64,000 nucleotides of DNA from JAWLHU01 sp041690255 (GCA_041690255.1 JAWLHU010000010.1:192089-256088); one strand, 5' to 3'. Counted from the stretch's first letter, positions 41,724 to 50,833 are shown. Numbers and translations: made by a program. Notes: a model not told the origin generated them from the sequence alone.

Positions 41724-43253
41724 CTACAGCCCCTCCTCTGCGATCTCCAGCGCCCGGACAAGCGCCCGAGCCTTGTTCAGCGTCTCCTGATACTCGGCGG
41801 TCGGACTCGAATCCGCTACGATCCCGCCGCCGGCCTGGACGTAGACCTTGTCGCCCTTCATGACCATCGTGCGGATGGCAATGCATGTATCCATGGCGCC
41901 CGACCAGGAGAAGTAGCCGACGGCCCCGCCGTAGACTCCCCGCCGGACCGGCTCCATTTCGTCGATGATCTCCATGGCCCGGACCTTCGGCGCTCCGCTC
42001 AGGGTGCCCGCCGGGAAGACCGCCCGGAGCACATCGAACGCATCCTTGCCGGCAGCTACCTTGCCCTGGACATCGCTGACGATGTGCATGACGTGGGAGT
42101 ACCGCTCGACCCGCATCATCTGATGCACCTGGACCGATCCGTACTCGCAGACCCGGCCGAGATCGTTGCGGCCCAGGTCGACCAGCATGATGTGCTCGGC
42201 CCGCTCCTTCTCGTCGGCCAGCAGTTCCTGCTCAAGGGCTGCATCCTCCGCCTCGCTGGCGCCCCGGGGCCGGGTGCCAGCGATCGGGCGGGTGGTGGCG
42301 ATCCCATCCTCCATCCGGGCCAGCAGTTCCGGCGAGGAGCCGATGATCTTCAGGTCACCGAAGGCGATGTAGAACATGTACGGACTGGGGTTGATCGTCC
42401 GCAGCACCCGGTAGATGTCCAGCGGGCGGGAGCGGACGCTGGTCTCCAACCGCTGGGAGAGCACCACCTGGAAGATGTCCCCCGCCCGGATATACCCCTT
42501 GGCCCGCTCGACCATCGCCTCGTGCTCGGCCTGGGTCCGGTTCGACTTGACCGTCAGGGGGCGGGGCCGGCCGAAGGCGACGCCCGGCGGTACGGGAATG
42601 GGGCCCCGCAGCCGCTCCGCCGCCCGGTCCAGCAGGGCCATTGCCCTGCGGTAGGCCACCTCCGGCTCCTGACCGGGCAGCGTATTGGCGATCAGCATCA
42701 GTTTGTGCTTCAGATGGTCGAAGACGACGACCAACTCGGTCACCATGAAGAGCGCCTCTGGCAGGTGGAGGTCATCCACCGGGGTGCCGGGGAGATGCTC
42801 GTAGTAGCGCACGGCGTCGTAGGAGAGGTAGCCGACCGCCCCGCCGGCGAACCGGGGCAGACCCGCCGGCTGATGGACCCGGAAGCGGTTCATCACCTCA
42901 CGAAGATGGGTCAGCGGGTCACCCTGGAGCGTTTCGGAGTTGTCATCTGCGGTGGTCACCTGGCCGACGGTCCGGTACTCGCTGGCAGCATCGCCCTGCA
43001 TGACCCGGGTGACGCCCTCCTTGTTGGCCACGGTCAGGATCGGCCGGCAGCCCAGGAAGGAGTAGCGGGCGACCTTCTCGCCGCCCTCCACCGACTCCAG
43101 GAGGAAGGCGCCCGGCTCGTCGAGGCAGAGCTTCATGAAGACTGAGATCGGGGTCTCCAGATCGGCAAGGACCTCCCGGTATACGGGGATCAGGCTGTAT
43201 TCCTTGGCCAGACTCACGAAGGTTCCCAGGCTGGGCTGATACACGCTAACCAC
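41724..43253 (-). CDS. trpE: anthranilate synthase component I
   Basis: A 509-residue chorismate-utilising enzyme. The N-terminal tryptophan-binding site shows FLLESVEGGEKVARYSFLG, and the catalytic domain shows RPIAGTRPRGASEAED, DLGRNDLGRVCEYGSV and GTLSGAPKVRAMEIID, which contains the conserved Glu/Thr residues. It follows a tryptophan T-box leader, giving both feedback and transcript control. Confidence 0.97.
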   Translation of the reverse strand: MVSVYQPSLGTFVSLAKEYSLIPVYREVLADLETPISVFMKLCLDEPGAFLLESVEGGEKVARYSFLGCRPILTVANKEGVTRVMQGDAASEYRTVGQVTTADDNSETLQGDPLTHLREVMNRFRVHQPAGLPRFAGGAVGYLSYDAVRYYEHLPGTPVDDLHLPEALFMVTELVVVFDHLKHKLMLIANTLPGQEPEVAYRRAMALLDRAAERLRGPIPVPPGVAFGRPRPLTVKSNRTQAEHEAMVERAKGYIRAGDIFQVVLSQRLETSVRSRPLDIYRVLRTINPSPYMFYIAFGDLKIIGSSPELLARMEDGIATTRPIAGTRPRGASEAEDAALEQELLADEKERAEHIMLVDLGRNDLGRVCEYGSVQVHQMMRVERYSHVMHIVSDVQGKVAAGKDAFDVLRAVFPAGTLSGAPKVRAMEIIDEMEPVRRGVYGGAVGYFSWSGAMDTCIAIRTMVMKGDKVYVQAGGGIVADSSPTAEYQETLNKARALVRALEIAEEGL

Positions 43254-43261
43254 TCCCTAGC

Positions 43262-43600
43262 TGGCAAAATGCAAAAAGGCCTTCGTCCCCCATACAGAGG
43301 ACGAAGGCCCGTAAATACGGCCCACGCGGTGCCACCCCGATTCGCCTGCCTATAGCAAAGCAGACGCACTTTCACGCGGGTACTATCATACCCTCTACCC
43401 GATAACGGTGGAAGACACCGGTCCGCCTACCAGCCTGGATCAGGCCTTCAGCCGACAGCTCGTGGGACCATTCGCCAAACTCTTCCGTGCTGGACCTTGC
43501 ACCGTGGGACCGCTTGGGACGGCCCCCGCCAGCTCGCTGTGACGGATCGGTCTGGGTACTTTCCCCACTCATCGCCAACTTGGTGGTTCAATTTGAGACC
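43262..43600 (-). ncRNA. T-box leader, tryptophan-specific (specifier UGG)
   Basis: The antiterminator core GGGTGGCACCGCG lies at about 43327-43339 on the minus strand and is followed by the terminator GGGCCTTCGTCC...GGACGAAGGCCTTTTTG (about 43270-43312). The specifier loop reads GCGAAUGGUCCCACG, so the codon is UGG at 43470-43468. The stem I AGTA motif is in GGAAAGTACCC. It would antiterminate trpEGD when tRNA-Trp is uncharged. Confidence 0.93.
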
Positions 43601-43601
43601 A

Positions 43602-43631
43602 AGAGTACCACGGGGCAGACTGGTGTGTCAA
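43602..43631 (-). promoter_or_regulatory. sigma-A promoter of the trpE T-box transcript
   Basis: TTGACA (43631-43626) and TACTCT (43607-43602), spacer 18 bp, minus strand. Confidence 0.78.
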
Positions 43632-43667
43632 CAGGATTTTGCCTTTACGCTGTGCGAAAAGCTGAGA

Positions 43668-44276
43668 CTATTCACCCCACTGGTCCAGCAGGGTCCGGAC
43701 GGCCCGTCGCACCAGGCGCTGCGCCCGCTCCGGTCCGCCGGAGACACGGCCCGCCATGGTCAGCGAGACCAGTCCATGAAGCGTCGCCCAGAGGATCTCC
43801 ACATCGCCATCCAGACCGGTCGGCTGGGCGGACTCCGGAGGGACCGGCTCCTCCCGGTAGAGCGCCACCGCCTCCCGCAGGAGGGCGAAGACCGCCCGCG
43901 CCTCCGCAGGAGGCTCCCCCGTGCTGATGGGCGCTCCGTCCAGCCCGTACATGACCTGGTAGAGCTCCGGGCTCTCCATGGCGAAGGCCCAGTAGCCATC
44001 GACCAGTTGGAGGATCCGCTCCCGCGGCTGCTCCGCCGAGACGGCTCGCAGCCGGTCCAGCAAGAGGCCGAAGCCGACCTGGGTCAGGGCGAGCAGGATC
44101 GCCTCCTTCGAGGCGTAGTACTCGTAGATCGCCGGGGCGCTGTACTCGATCTGCTCTGCCACCTTCCGCATGGAGACCGCCTGCCAGCCGCCGGAGCGGG
44201 CAAGCTCCCGCGCGGCCCCGAGGATCGCCTGGCGCAGTTCCTGCCGCTCCCGTTCCCGCCGTACACTGACTCCCAT
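43668..44276 (-). CDS. TetR-family transcriptional regulator
   Basis: A 202-residue repressor. The N-terminal helix-turn-helix is LRQAILGAARELARSGGWQA, VSMRKVAEQIEYSAPAIYEY and YASKEAILLAL; the remainder is the effector-binding domain (WHG-like, with VDGYWAFAMESPELYQVMYG). It lies 18 bp after the MFS transporter on the same strand, so the two are probably co-expressed and the regulator likely controls the transporter. The ligand is unknown. Confidence 0.92.
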   Translation of the reverse strand: MGVSVRRERERQELRQAILGAARELARSGGWQAVSMRKVAEQIEYSAPAIYEYYASKEAILLALTQVGFGLLLDRLRAVSAEQPRERILQLVDGYWAFAMESPELYQVMYGLDGAPISTGEPPAEARAVFALLREAVALYREEPVPPESAQPTGLDGDVEILWATLHGLVSLTMAGRVSGGPERAQRLVRRAVRTLLDQWGE

Positions 44277-44294
44277 GCAATCCTCTCCTTCCGC

Positions 44295-45512
44295 TTATTC
44301 CGCCGGCTGTGTCCGGGCAAAGAGACCGATCGAAAGCAGTGGCACCACCAGCCCGCCTGTCATGACCAGGATCAGGGTCACGAAGCCGGCGTGGTCGTGG
44401 AGCAACCCGCCGAGCAGGGGTCCGAGCATCCGGCCGAAGGTGGCGCCGGAGAGGATCAGCCCCTGGAGCATCCCCCGCTTGCTTGGCGGCGAGAGACGGG
44501 CTACCGCCGCCGGGACTGCCGGCCAGACCAGCATCTCCCCGAAGGTCAGGATCACCATGGAGAGGGCGAAGACCCAATACTCCGTGTTGATCAGCAGCAC
44601 GCCAAAGGCCCCGGCGTAGAGCAGGGTCCCCAGCGCCATCTGGCTGGCGGCCCGCTTCAAGTACCGGACGGTGAGCGAGAGCAGCGGCTGCCCGACAAAG
44701 ATCAGGAGGCCGTTCAGCGTCCAGAGGACCGAGTAGCTGGTCAGCGAGTGGCCGTGGGCCTTCATGTAGACCGAGACCTGCGACTGCCACTGCACGTAGA
44801 TCAGCCAGAGTGCGAGGAAGGCGACAAAGAGTGAGCCGAGGGCCATCCACGGAATCGGGCCCTCCCGCCCCTCCCGGGCAGCGGCCATCTCCGATGCCGC
44901 ATCGGTCGATCGCACCCCCTCCAGACCGCCGCGTCCGTCGCGGATCACGAAGATCACGAAGATGGCGAAGAGCAGGAAGGTGATGCTGGCCGAGAGGAAG
45001 GCCATGGCGAAGGAGCGCTCGGCGAGAAACCCACCCAGCGCCGTTCCCACCGCCACCCCGATGTTGTTCGCCACGTAGATAAAGTTGAACGCCCGCCGCT
45101 CGCCGCCCGGCCAGGCCTTGGCCACCAGGGCGTTGATCGCCGGGAAGACCATCGAACCGGTGAAGCCGAAGCCGATCATCACCCCCACATAGAGGGGCCA
45201 GGACTCGAAGAAGCCCAGCAGCCCGGTCAGGAGCGAGGAGGCGAAGAGCCCGGTCAGCATGACCGGCCTGGCGCCGATCCGGTCGTAGAGCCATCCCCCT
45301 GCCAGTTGGCCCAGTGCGGCGCCGCCGGAGTTCAGCAGCAGCACGATCCCCGCCGTCGTCATCGGCCGTCCCAGGTAGTCGTGAATGTAGACGGTGGTCA
45401 ACGGCCAGAGGAAGGAGAGGCCGGCGATGTTCAGAAAGCTTCCGGCAGCGATAATCCAGATCATGGGCGGGTAGTCGCCCAACCACTTGCGTGGCAGGCT
45501 GGGGACTCGCAC
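44295..45512 (-). CDS. MFS drug-efflux-type transporter
   Basis: A 405-residue, twelve-helix major facilitator. The loop 2-3 motif is GWLYDRIGARPVMLTG, and the helix 5 region VGTALGGFLAERSF resembles the antiporter motif C area. Start is GTG after CCAGGAGG. It is the first gene of the pair with the TetR regulator, which suggests export of a toxic compound. Intact, unlike the decayed MFS gene at 1308-2357. Confidence 0.92.
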   Translation of the reverse strand: MRVPSLPRKWLGDYPPMIWIIAAGSFLNIAGLSFLWPLTTVYIHDYLGRPMTTAGIVLLLNSGGAALGQLAGGWLYDRIGARPVMLTGLFASSLLTGLLGFFESWPLYVGVMIGFGFTGSMVFPAINALVAKAWPGGERRAFNFIYVANNIGVAVGTALGGFLAERSFAMAFLSASITFLLFAIFVIFVIRDGRGGLEGVRSTDAASEMAAAREGREGPIPWMALGSLFVAFLALWLIYVQWQSQVSVYMKAHGHSLTSYSVLWTLNGLLIFVGQPLLSLTVRYLKRAASQMALGTLLYAGAFGVLLINTEYWVFALSMVILTFGEMLVWPAVPAAVARLSPPSKRGMLQGLILSGATFGRMLGPLLGGLLHDHAGFVTLILVMTGGLVVPLLSIGLFARTQPAE

Positions 45513-45655
45513 AGTGCAGACCTCCTGGTGAAATCAGTAGAAGCATGTCTGCACCATTCTACCATCCTTTCGGATGCCGGAACATGGTCGGATGTGAATC
45601 ACCTGCTGACGGAGATGCGTCCTACGTAGAAGAGATTCCCCCGGGAGGGAAGCCC

Positions 45656-46663
45656 ATGCGATTCCGGATCTTCGGGTTGCTCCTTCTGATCATTCTCGCG
45701 GTAGGCGGATGCACCCCGGCTGCCCGTCCCGCGGATCCAGCCCCGGCTCCGCCTCCGCCGCAGAGCGAGGAGCCGGTCCGGTGTGAGCCTTACGACTACA
45801 TCCTGCCCAACCCACTGCCCGGCCGCTTCGTCGTGAAAGGCGGAGAACTGAGCTACGCGGTCGATGGCGCCGAGACCCGCCTGTTAAACGGACCTGCGCC
45901 CAAGGTCTTCGGTAACGGCGTCAACGGCGTCCTCCTCACCGATGGCGCCCAGCTCTTCTGGTTCGATCCGGTCTCCAAGGAACTGGCTCCGATCGCCGAC
46001 CTGCCGGTACCGGTACAGGCCGCGTACCGGGGCGATGCTCTCCTGCTGGGCAGCAAAGAGGAGCTCTCCCACTGGCGCCCCGGTTCGGCCCCAAAGGCCC
46101 TGCCAGTCCCGGAGCACCTCGTTGCGATCTATGGCCTCTCCATCTCGCCGGACGGTCGCTATGGGGTCGCCGCCTTCAGCCTGGAGATCCCGCAGGGTCC
46201 GCGAGCCGGTGTGATCTGGGCCTACGACCTGGTGGAAGTGACCGTGCTGAAGTGGCCGACCGAGACGCCCAAGGCGATGTACGGCCTCTGGCTCCTGGGC
46301 TGGAGCGGCGACCACACCCTCCGCTTCATGACCGGGGTGCGCGGCTACAACGCCGGCCACACCTGGTCCCTGCCGGATGACGACCCCAGCGAGCCAGACG
46401 GGACCGAATACCAGATGATGGAGGATGCAGCGATCAGTCCGGATGGCACCTGGTTCGCCTACCGGCCGATTCCCGAACGGATCGCCGTGCAACCGGTACA
46501 GCCTGACAGCGAGCCTCAGGTCATCTGCCGGGCAAAGGGAACGCTCGGTGAACCCCGGGTCCTCCTGAACGGCCACATCGCCTTCTGGTACGACCAGGCC
46601 TGGTGGGAGCTTCAGCCCGACGGCGCCCTGACCCGGATGGAGGGCGTTGACGGCCTGTACTAG
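45656..46663 (+). CDS. lipoprotein with beta-propeller-like repeats
   Basis: A 335-residue lipoprotein starting at ATG 45656 after GGGAGGGA. The signal MRFRIFGLLLLIILAVGGC has the lipobox AVGGC, cut before Cys19. After a Pro-rich linker the chain shows propeller-like segments with SISPDGRYGVAAFS and AISPDGTWFAYRP, typical of TolB/WD40-type extracellular proteins. The function is unknown. It converges with bioY, leaving only three bases between the stop codons. Confidence 0.82.
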   Translation: MRFRIFGLLLLIILAVGGCTPAARPADPAPAPPPPQSEEPVRCEPYDYILPNPLPGRFVVKGGELSYAVDGAETRLLNGPAPKVFGNGVNGVLLTDGAQLFWFDPVSKELAPIADLPVPVQAAYRGDALLLGSKEELSHWRPGSAPKALPVPEHLVAIYGLSISPDGRYGVAAFSLEIPQGPRAGVIWAYDLVEVTVLKWPTETPKAMYGLWLLGWSGDHTLRFMTGVRGYNAGHTWSLPDDDPSEPDGTEYQMMEDAAISPDGTWFAYRPIPERIAVQPVQPDSEPQVICRAKGTLGEPRVLLNGHIAFWYDQAWWELQPDGALTRMEGVDGLY

Positions 46664-46666
46664 CGC

Positions 46667-47227
46667 CTACGCCGCCCGGTAGAAGCCCTGCCCGACCAGC
46701 GCCCGGTTGATGGCGGTCGCCGCCGAGGCCGCCAGCCCCGCCTTGACCAGATCCAGCGGGATGAACGGCAGCACCCAGCCGCTGACCACCACCCCCAGCG
46801 CCTTGCCGCCCACCAGGACGGCCCAGCCGGCCCCGCCCAGGTAGATCACCATCAGCCCCAGGAGCATGGCGACGCCGCTCCGAGCCAGCCCGGGCGCCCT
46901 GTGAGACGGCGCCACCAGCCCGATCAGGGCCGCGGCCAGCGGATAGCTCCACAGGTAGCCGGCGGTCAGGCCCACCAGGACCTGGAGCCCGCCGCTCCCG
47001 CCCGCGAAAACCGGCAGCCCCACCGCCCCGAGGAGCAGGTAGACCAGCATGGAGACCGCCCCCCAGAGCGGCCCCAGCAGCCCTCCAGCCAGGCAGACCA
47101 CCAGGACCTGCAGCGTCACCGGGACATTCGGCACCGCGGGCAGGAAGAACCGGAACTGGGCGACCACAGCGATCAGGGCCGCAAAGAGCGCCGCCAGGAG
47201 CATGTTTCGCAGACGTGGGTTACGCAC
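46667..47227 (-). CDS. bioY: biotin transporter BioY (ECF substrate-binding subunit)
   Basis: A 186-residue membrane protein with about six helices, the biotin-capturing S component of an ECF transporter. PVTLQVLVVCLAGGLLGP and YLLLGAVGLPVFAGGSGG are BioY signatures. The start is GTG 47227 (VRNPRLRNMLLAALF), because TGGGAGG lies eight bases upstream and a longer frame would include the BirA operator. It lies directly downstream of birA in the same orientation and has its own repressor site. Confidence 0.93.
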   Translation of the reverse strand: MRNPRLRNMLLAALFAALIAVVAQFRFFLPAVPNVPVTLQVLVVCLAGGLLGPLWGAVSMLVYLLLGAVGLPVFAGGSGGLQVLVGLTAGYLWSYPLAAALIGLVAPSHRAPGLARSGVAMLLGLMVIYLGGAGWAVLVGGKALGVVVSGWVLPFIPLDLVKAGLAASAATAINRALVGQGFYRAA

Positions 47228-47244
47228 GGTAAAGGCCTCCCATA

Positions 47245-47275
47245 TGTCAACCTTGTGCATGATCACAGGTTAACA
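47245..47275 (-). promoter_or_regulatory. BirA operator (biotin regulon box)
   Basis: On the minus strand TGTTAACC (47275-47268) and GGTTGACA (47252-47245) are separated by 15 bp, the arrangement of the known BirA site. It lies 18 bp before the bioY start codon and after the birA stop codon, so BirA with biotinyl-AMP would repress bioY. Confidence 0.88.
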
Positions 47276-47292
47276 TACGGGAGGCCTGTTCA

Positions 47293-48261
47293 TCAACGGG
47301 GGCGGATGGAGACCTCGCCGGAGACCACCCTGTGGACCTGACCGGCCGCGTCCCGGACGAGCAGGGCCCCCTCCTCATCCACCGCTTCGGCCATCCCTTC
47401 TACCCGCACCCCCCCGGAGACGTCAAGCACCCGGACCGGGGCGCCCAGCGTCACCGAGAACGCCCGCCAGCGGTCCAGCACCCGGTCAAAGCGCCCGCCG
47501 ACCAGGTCGGCGTAGATCGGCTCGAAGTGAGCCAGGACCGCCCGGACCAGCGCCGCACGCCGGACGGTGACACCCTCCATCGCGATGGATGTGGCGCTCT
47601 CCCGGAAGGCCGGGTCCATCTCCTCCCGCCGCACGTGGACGTTCACCCCAATGCCCACGACGACGAAAGCGATCCGATCGATCTCGGCCTCCATCTCCGT
47701 CAGGATGCCGCACAGCTTCCGGCCGTTCACCTGCAGATCGTTGGGCCACTTGATCCCCGCCGGCAGCCCGGTCACCGCCCGGACCGCCTCGCAGACCGCC
47801 ACAGCCGCCGCCAGCGTGATGCGTGGGGCGTGATAGGGCGCCAGGTCGGGTCGGAGCAGCAGGCTCATAGCCAGGGCTGAGCCCTTCGGGGTGGACCAGG
47901 CCCGCCCCAGCCGTCCCTTGCCCGCCGTCTGCTCGTCGGCGAGGACCAGGAGCCCTTCCGGGACGCCAGCGCGGGCCATCTGCTTGGCGACCTCGTTCGT
48001 CGAGCCGACCGATTGGCGATACTCGACTACTCGACCGAGCCGCTGCGTGGTCAGTCCGGGCAGGATCTCATCGGCCGTGACCGCATCGGGCCGCCCGATA
48101 AGCCGGTACCCCTTGCGGGGCGCCGCCTCCACATCGTAACCGGCCGCCCGCAGCGCCTCGATCTGCTTCCAGATCGCCGTGCGGCTGACGCCCAGGCGCC
48201 GGGAGATCGCCTCCCCACTGACCCACTCGCTCTCCTGGAGCAGTTGCAGCAGATCGCTCAT
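47293..48261 (-). CDS. birA: bifunctional biotin-[acetyl-CoA-carboxylase] ligase / biotin operon repressor
   Basis: A 322-residue protein. The N-terminal winged helix is EWVSGEAISRRLGVSRTAIWKQIEALR, and the ligase domain contains QTAGKGRLGRAWSTPKG, GIKWPNDLQVNGRKLCGILTE and a C-terminal SH3-like domain. The DNA-binding domain means this is the regulating type. It overlaps the DUF455 gene stop by four bases. Its operator is 18 bp upstream of the next gene, bioY. Confidence 0.96.
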   Translation of the reverse strand: MSDLLQLLQESEWVSGEAISRRLGVSRTAIWKQIEALRAAGYDVEAAPRKGYRLIGRPDAVTADEILPGLTTQRLGRVVEYRQSVGSTNEVAKQMARAGVPEGLLVLADEQTAGKGRLGRAWSTPKGSALAMSLLLRPDLAPYHAPRITLAAAVAVCEAVRAVTGLPAGIKWPNDLQVNGRKLCGILTEMEAEIDRIAFVVVGIGVNVHVRREEMDPAFRESATSIAMEGVTVRRAALVRAVLAHFEPIYADLVGGRFDRVLDRWRAFSVTLGAPVRVLDVSGGVRVEGMAEAVDEEGALLVRDAAGQVHRVVSGEVSIRPR

Positions 48262-49514
48262 GGCCGCTCCCCCCGCCGGTCCCGCATGGCCGCCAGCCAG
48301 TCCAGCTCCACCTCGCTGAAGCCCGCCTTCCGGCGCCCCTCGCGATTGAGCGGCGGCCCGGCCACGGCCGCGATGCCCAGCCGCTCCTCGATCTTGCGGA
48401 GCAGGGCGGCCCGGTCCGCCTCGTCGGGCAGGAACCGCTCCACCCAGTCGATGCCGCTGCGCACGTGCAGGACTTCATCTGCCATGATATAGTCCATGAT
48501 CTGGCTTGTGGCCTGGTCACCGATCGCCGCCAGGGCATCCCGGGCCATAAGCGTCTGGTCCAGGCCATTCCCCTCGTGGATCCGCTGGGTAGTCATGAAC
48601 CGCTCCGGTAGGGTAGTACCGGCGATCGAATGCTCCCACACCTTATGATGATACGGGAACTGGCCGATCTGTCCGCCCAGTTCCACCAACCGGTCCGCAC
48701 ACATGACGGCGTGGCGCGCCTCATCCCAGATCTGATGTGCCAGCTCCAGCTTCATCTCCCAGGGTGCATCGGGGAACTCGGCGATCATCCGCCCGCAGAC
48801 CTCGATCGCCGGGATCTCCAGATTGATCAGGGCGATGTGAAGCAGCCGGACCCGCCCCTCCGGCGTCTCCAGCGGCTTCGCCCGGGGCATCTTCCTGCCC
48901 GGCTCCAGGGGCTTGAAGCGCCCGTCCCGGGCGGGCAGGTCGACCAGAACCGGGCGGATCGAGAACTCCCCCTCATAGGGGACACCCGGGCCGTGGAGCC
49001 CGCCGGCGAAGGTCAGCTCCTGATGAAGCCGCTGCACCGTGCCCGCATCGGCGGTCTGGTACTTCGCCCAGATGATCTGCTCCTCCAGCGTCTCGGCTGC
49101 CTGGTGGAGCAGCCGGACCGTCGGCTCATCGGCCACCGGGTTGGTCTTTTCGAGCTGGGTGCGGCAGGAGTCCAGGAGCGCCGGCAGGAGGACCCGGTAG
49201 AGGCCGGCCATCTGCTCGGCGGGGGTCGCCAGGGCGGCGAACTCTTGGAGGAACCTGAGCAGCGACCGGTTCGCCGGCGAGGGCACCTGCGGCCGTTCGG
49301 CGGTCAGGGCGTGGATCCTCCGGCCCACCTGGTCAGCGATCACCGCCTGCTCGTACAGGTGGTAGGACCAGGCGATCTTTCCCGAAAGGGATGGCTCTAT
49401 TGCTATCCACGCTCCAAGACAGTGTACAGAGCAGACAAGGGCTGCCTGAATATCCGAGAGTCTTCGTGCCGTTTCTTCGACTCCGAAACTGCCATAGCGA
49501 GTCCGCCCTAGCAC
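48258..49514 (-). CDS. DUF455/ferritin-like protein
   Basis: A 418-residue protein with a C-terminal ferritin-like domain of the DUF455 family. Likely iron ligands are in LHIALINLEIPAIEVCGRMI, AHQIWDEARHAVMCADRL and IMADEVLHVRSGIDWVERFL (E-x-x-H-type pairs). The N-terminal 170 residues are helical with another possible bundle. Start is GTG after CTGGAGGA. Its stop overlaps birA, so the two are co-translated, but a link to biotin is not obvious. The catalytic role is unknown. Confidence 0.8.
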   Translation of the reverse strand: MLGRTRYGSFGVEETARRLSDIQAALVCSVHCLGAWIAIEPSLSGKIAWSYHLYEQAVIADQVGRRIHALTAERPQVPSPANRSLLRFLQEFAALATPAEQMAGLYRVLLPALLDSCRTQLEKTNPVADEPTVRLLHQAAETLEEQIIWAKYQTADAGTVQRLHQELTFAGGLHGPGVPYEGEFSIRPVLVDLPARDGRFKPLEPGRKMPRAKPLETPEGRVRLLHIALINLEIPAIEVCGRMIAEFPDAPWEMKLELAHQIWDEARHAVMCADRLVELGGQIGQFPYHHKVWEHSIAGTTLPERFMTTQRIHEGNGLDQTLMARDALAAIGDQATSQIMDYIMADEVLHVRSGIDWVERFLPDEADRAALLRKIEERLGIAAVAGPPLNREGRRKAGFSEVELDWLAAMRDRRGERP

Positions 49515-49678
49515 GTTAAGTCCTCCAGTGTCACGGTATGATTTGCCGTATCATGCTCATCTTCGACGACTGGAACACTTCCCCTCCAGAGGACGAGAGA
49601 CATTTTGGACGTAACGTCCTCTGTGCGGGGCCCTGCATTAGCCCACGTCGATCAATCAACGAGTACTGGAGGGACGTA

Positions 49679-50112
49679 CTATCGCCAGTCGAACTCCACC
49701 GTGCTCGGATCAAACCCATGGTCCAGCATTTCCTGCCGCCCTTCTGATCTGCCTTGTTGAACCGCCTCTTGGAGATAAACGGCCACCATCCTTCAGGCGG
49801 TACCTTTCCAGCGGCATCAACAAATGCCTCAAGAAATTCTTCGGTGTAGTGGCGCCTTTCCCCCAACCCCTGATGCCTCAATGTAGGGAAAGCGCCGCTC
49901 CTGACCATGGAGGAAAACTTTCCGCCACTAATCCCCAGGCGTTCAGCCACTTCTTTCCCATTGAGGACGGCGTGTGCTTGTCTCGCTGTAACCGGTTCAC
50001 TCGTTCGGATACTCTTTCTGGTCGCACTGGATGATGAATACTGCTCTCGTCGACGTGTATGTTGCCTCTGGCGCAGACTGAGGACCCATCTCCGCCATAC
50101 GTGCATCGCCAA
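49679..50112 (-). pseudogene. winged-HTH/excisionase-like DNA-binding protein, probably frameshifted
   Basis: A conserved-looking core AVLNGKEVAERLGISGGKF, SSMVRSGAFPTLRHQ, RRHYTEEFLEAFVDAAGK resembles MerR/excisionase-type HTH proteins found on mobile elements. After FNKADQ the plausible frame shifts near 49745 to one reading MLDHGFDPSTVEFDWR and stopping at 49679. No ATG with a ribosome site is seen near the start, so the 5' boundary is uncertain. It opens a patch of accessory, decayed genes. Either a real single-frame protein to 49531 or a frameshifted gene is possible. Confidence 0.45.
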
Positions 50113-50142
50113 CCGTCGCTAATGCCCGGTGCGACAAAACGA

Positions 50143-50167
50143 CCCCCCACCTGAAAGAGATGGGGGG
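50143..50167 (-). terminator. terminator-like hairpin after the small membrane protein
   Basis: ACCCCCCACCT / AGATGGGGGGT pair with a short AAAG loop just beyond the stop codon of the gene at 50174. Confidence 0.6.
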
Positions 50168-50173
50168 TAACGT

Positions 50174-50359
50174 CTATTTCTGTCCCTTAATCAGCCTCTG
50201 AAACGATACCGCAGCGTTGTGCCAGAACAAGAGGGCAACACCGGTTGCGCCGATGAAGTACAGAGTAGGTTTCGGCATCTCGGTAGCCAGGTATCCGGTA
50301 ATTGCGCCGATGACCAGAACACACCCTGCGCCCAGCAGGAAGATGCGGGCACCATTCAT
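50174..50359 (-). CDS. small membrane protein, 61 aa
   Basis: MNGARIFLLGAGCVLVIGAI begins a 61-residue protein with two hydrophobic helices (about 5-24 and 31-47). The ribosome site GAGGGGGCTGAACC precedes the ATG. It directly follows a pilin-like gene with a similar two-helix build on the same strand, so both could be parts of a lost secretion or conjugation module. No family identified. Confidence 0.6.
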   Translation of the reverse strand: MNGARIFLLGAGCVLVIGAITGYLATEMPKPTLYFIGATGVALLFWHNAAVSFQRLIKGQK

Positions 50360-50375
50360 GGTTCAGCCCCCTCGA

Positions 50376-50724
50376 TTACTGTGAAGTTCCCCACATCACC
50401 ATCCCGGTGTAGGATGTGAAGATGAACACACCCTTGCCCTGGGAGTTGATATAGGTGAGCCACCCGTTCATGAAGGCCAGTGCACCCGCCACAATCCCAA
50501 GCACAACGGCAACAGCCTGAGCCCCCGGAATTGACGCGTTGATCGCCGCCGCGATAGCGGTCGCACCAGCACCCATTCCAGCGAGCCCGCTGTTCCTGGA
50601 GCATGGTCTGGAGTGCCTTGTCGACCTCTACCTTAGCAGCAGCCTGGGCAGGTAGCCCGGTGGAGACAAGCAACATCAGAGCCGCCGCGATGATACCAAC
50701 GAACCGACCCCACTTCTTCATCAT
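50376..50724 (-). pseudogene. pilin-like (VirB2/TrbC-type?) small secreted membrane protein, frameshifted
   Basis: The 5' part reads MMKKWGRFVGIIAAALMLLV then STGLPAQAAAKVEVDKAL, a clear signal peptide; the frame then breaks near 50595, and the second frame continues GMGAGATAIAAAINASIPGA and VAVVLGIVAGALAFMNGWLT to a stop at 50376. Joined, this gives a roughly 115-residue protein with a signal peptide and two hydrophobic helices, the build of VirB2/TrbC pilins. A one-base frameshift separates the parts. The pilin identity is an inference from architecture only. Confidence 0.5.
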
Positions 50725-50799
50725 ACCAAACCACAATCTTACACCTGCGCCAAGGGAAGACGGACGTATAACCTGTAGGCTAACCATAGACACCAAGAA

Positions 50800-50833
50800 G
50801 GAGCCGGAGGAGGACTAACCTCTCCCCGGCTCC
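50800..50833 (-). terminator. terminator-like hairpin
   Basis: GGAGCCGG and CCGGCTCC pair around a 18-base loop; it lies between the IS remnant and the pilin-like gene. Confidence 0.45.

Noticed and set aside
40905..43145. 746-codon plus-strand frame opposite trpD, trpG and trpE
   Set aside because: Antisense to three well-defined trp genes; composition typical of shadow frames (His, Arg, Gln, Gly rich).
43672..45546. 624-codon minus-strand frame through the MFS and TetR genes
   Set aside because: It crosses two intact genes in another phase and shows no family motif.
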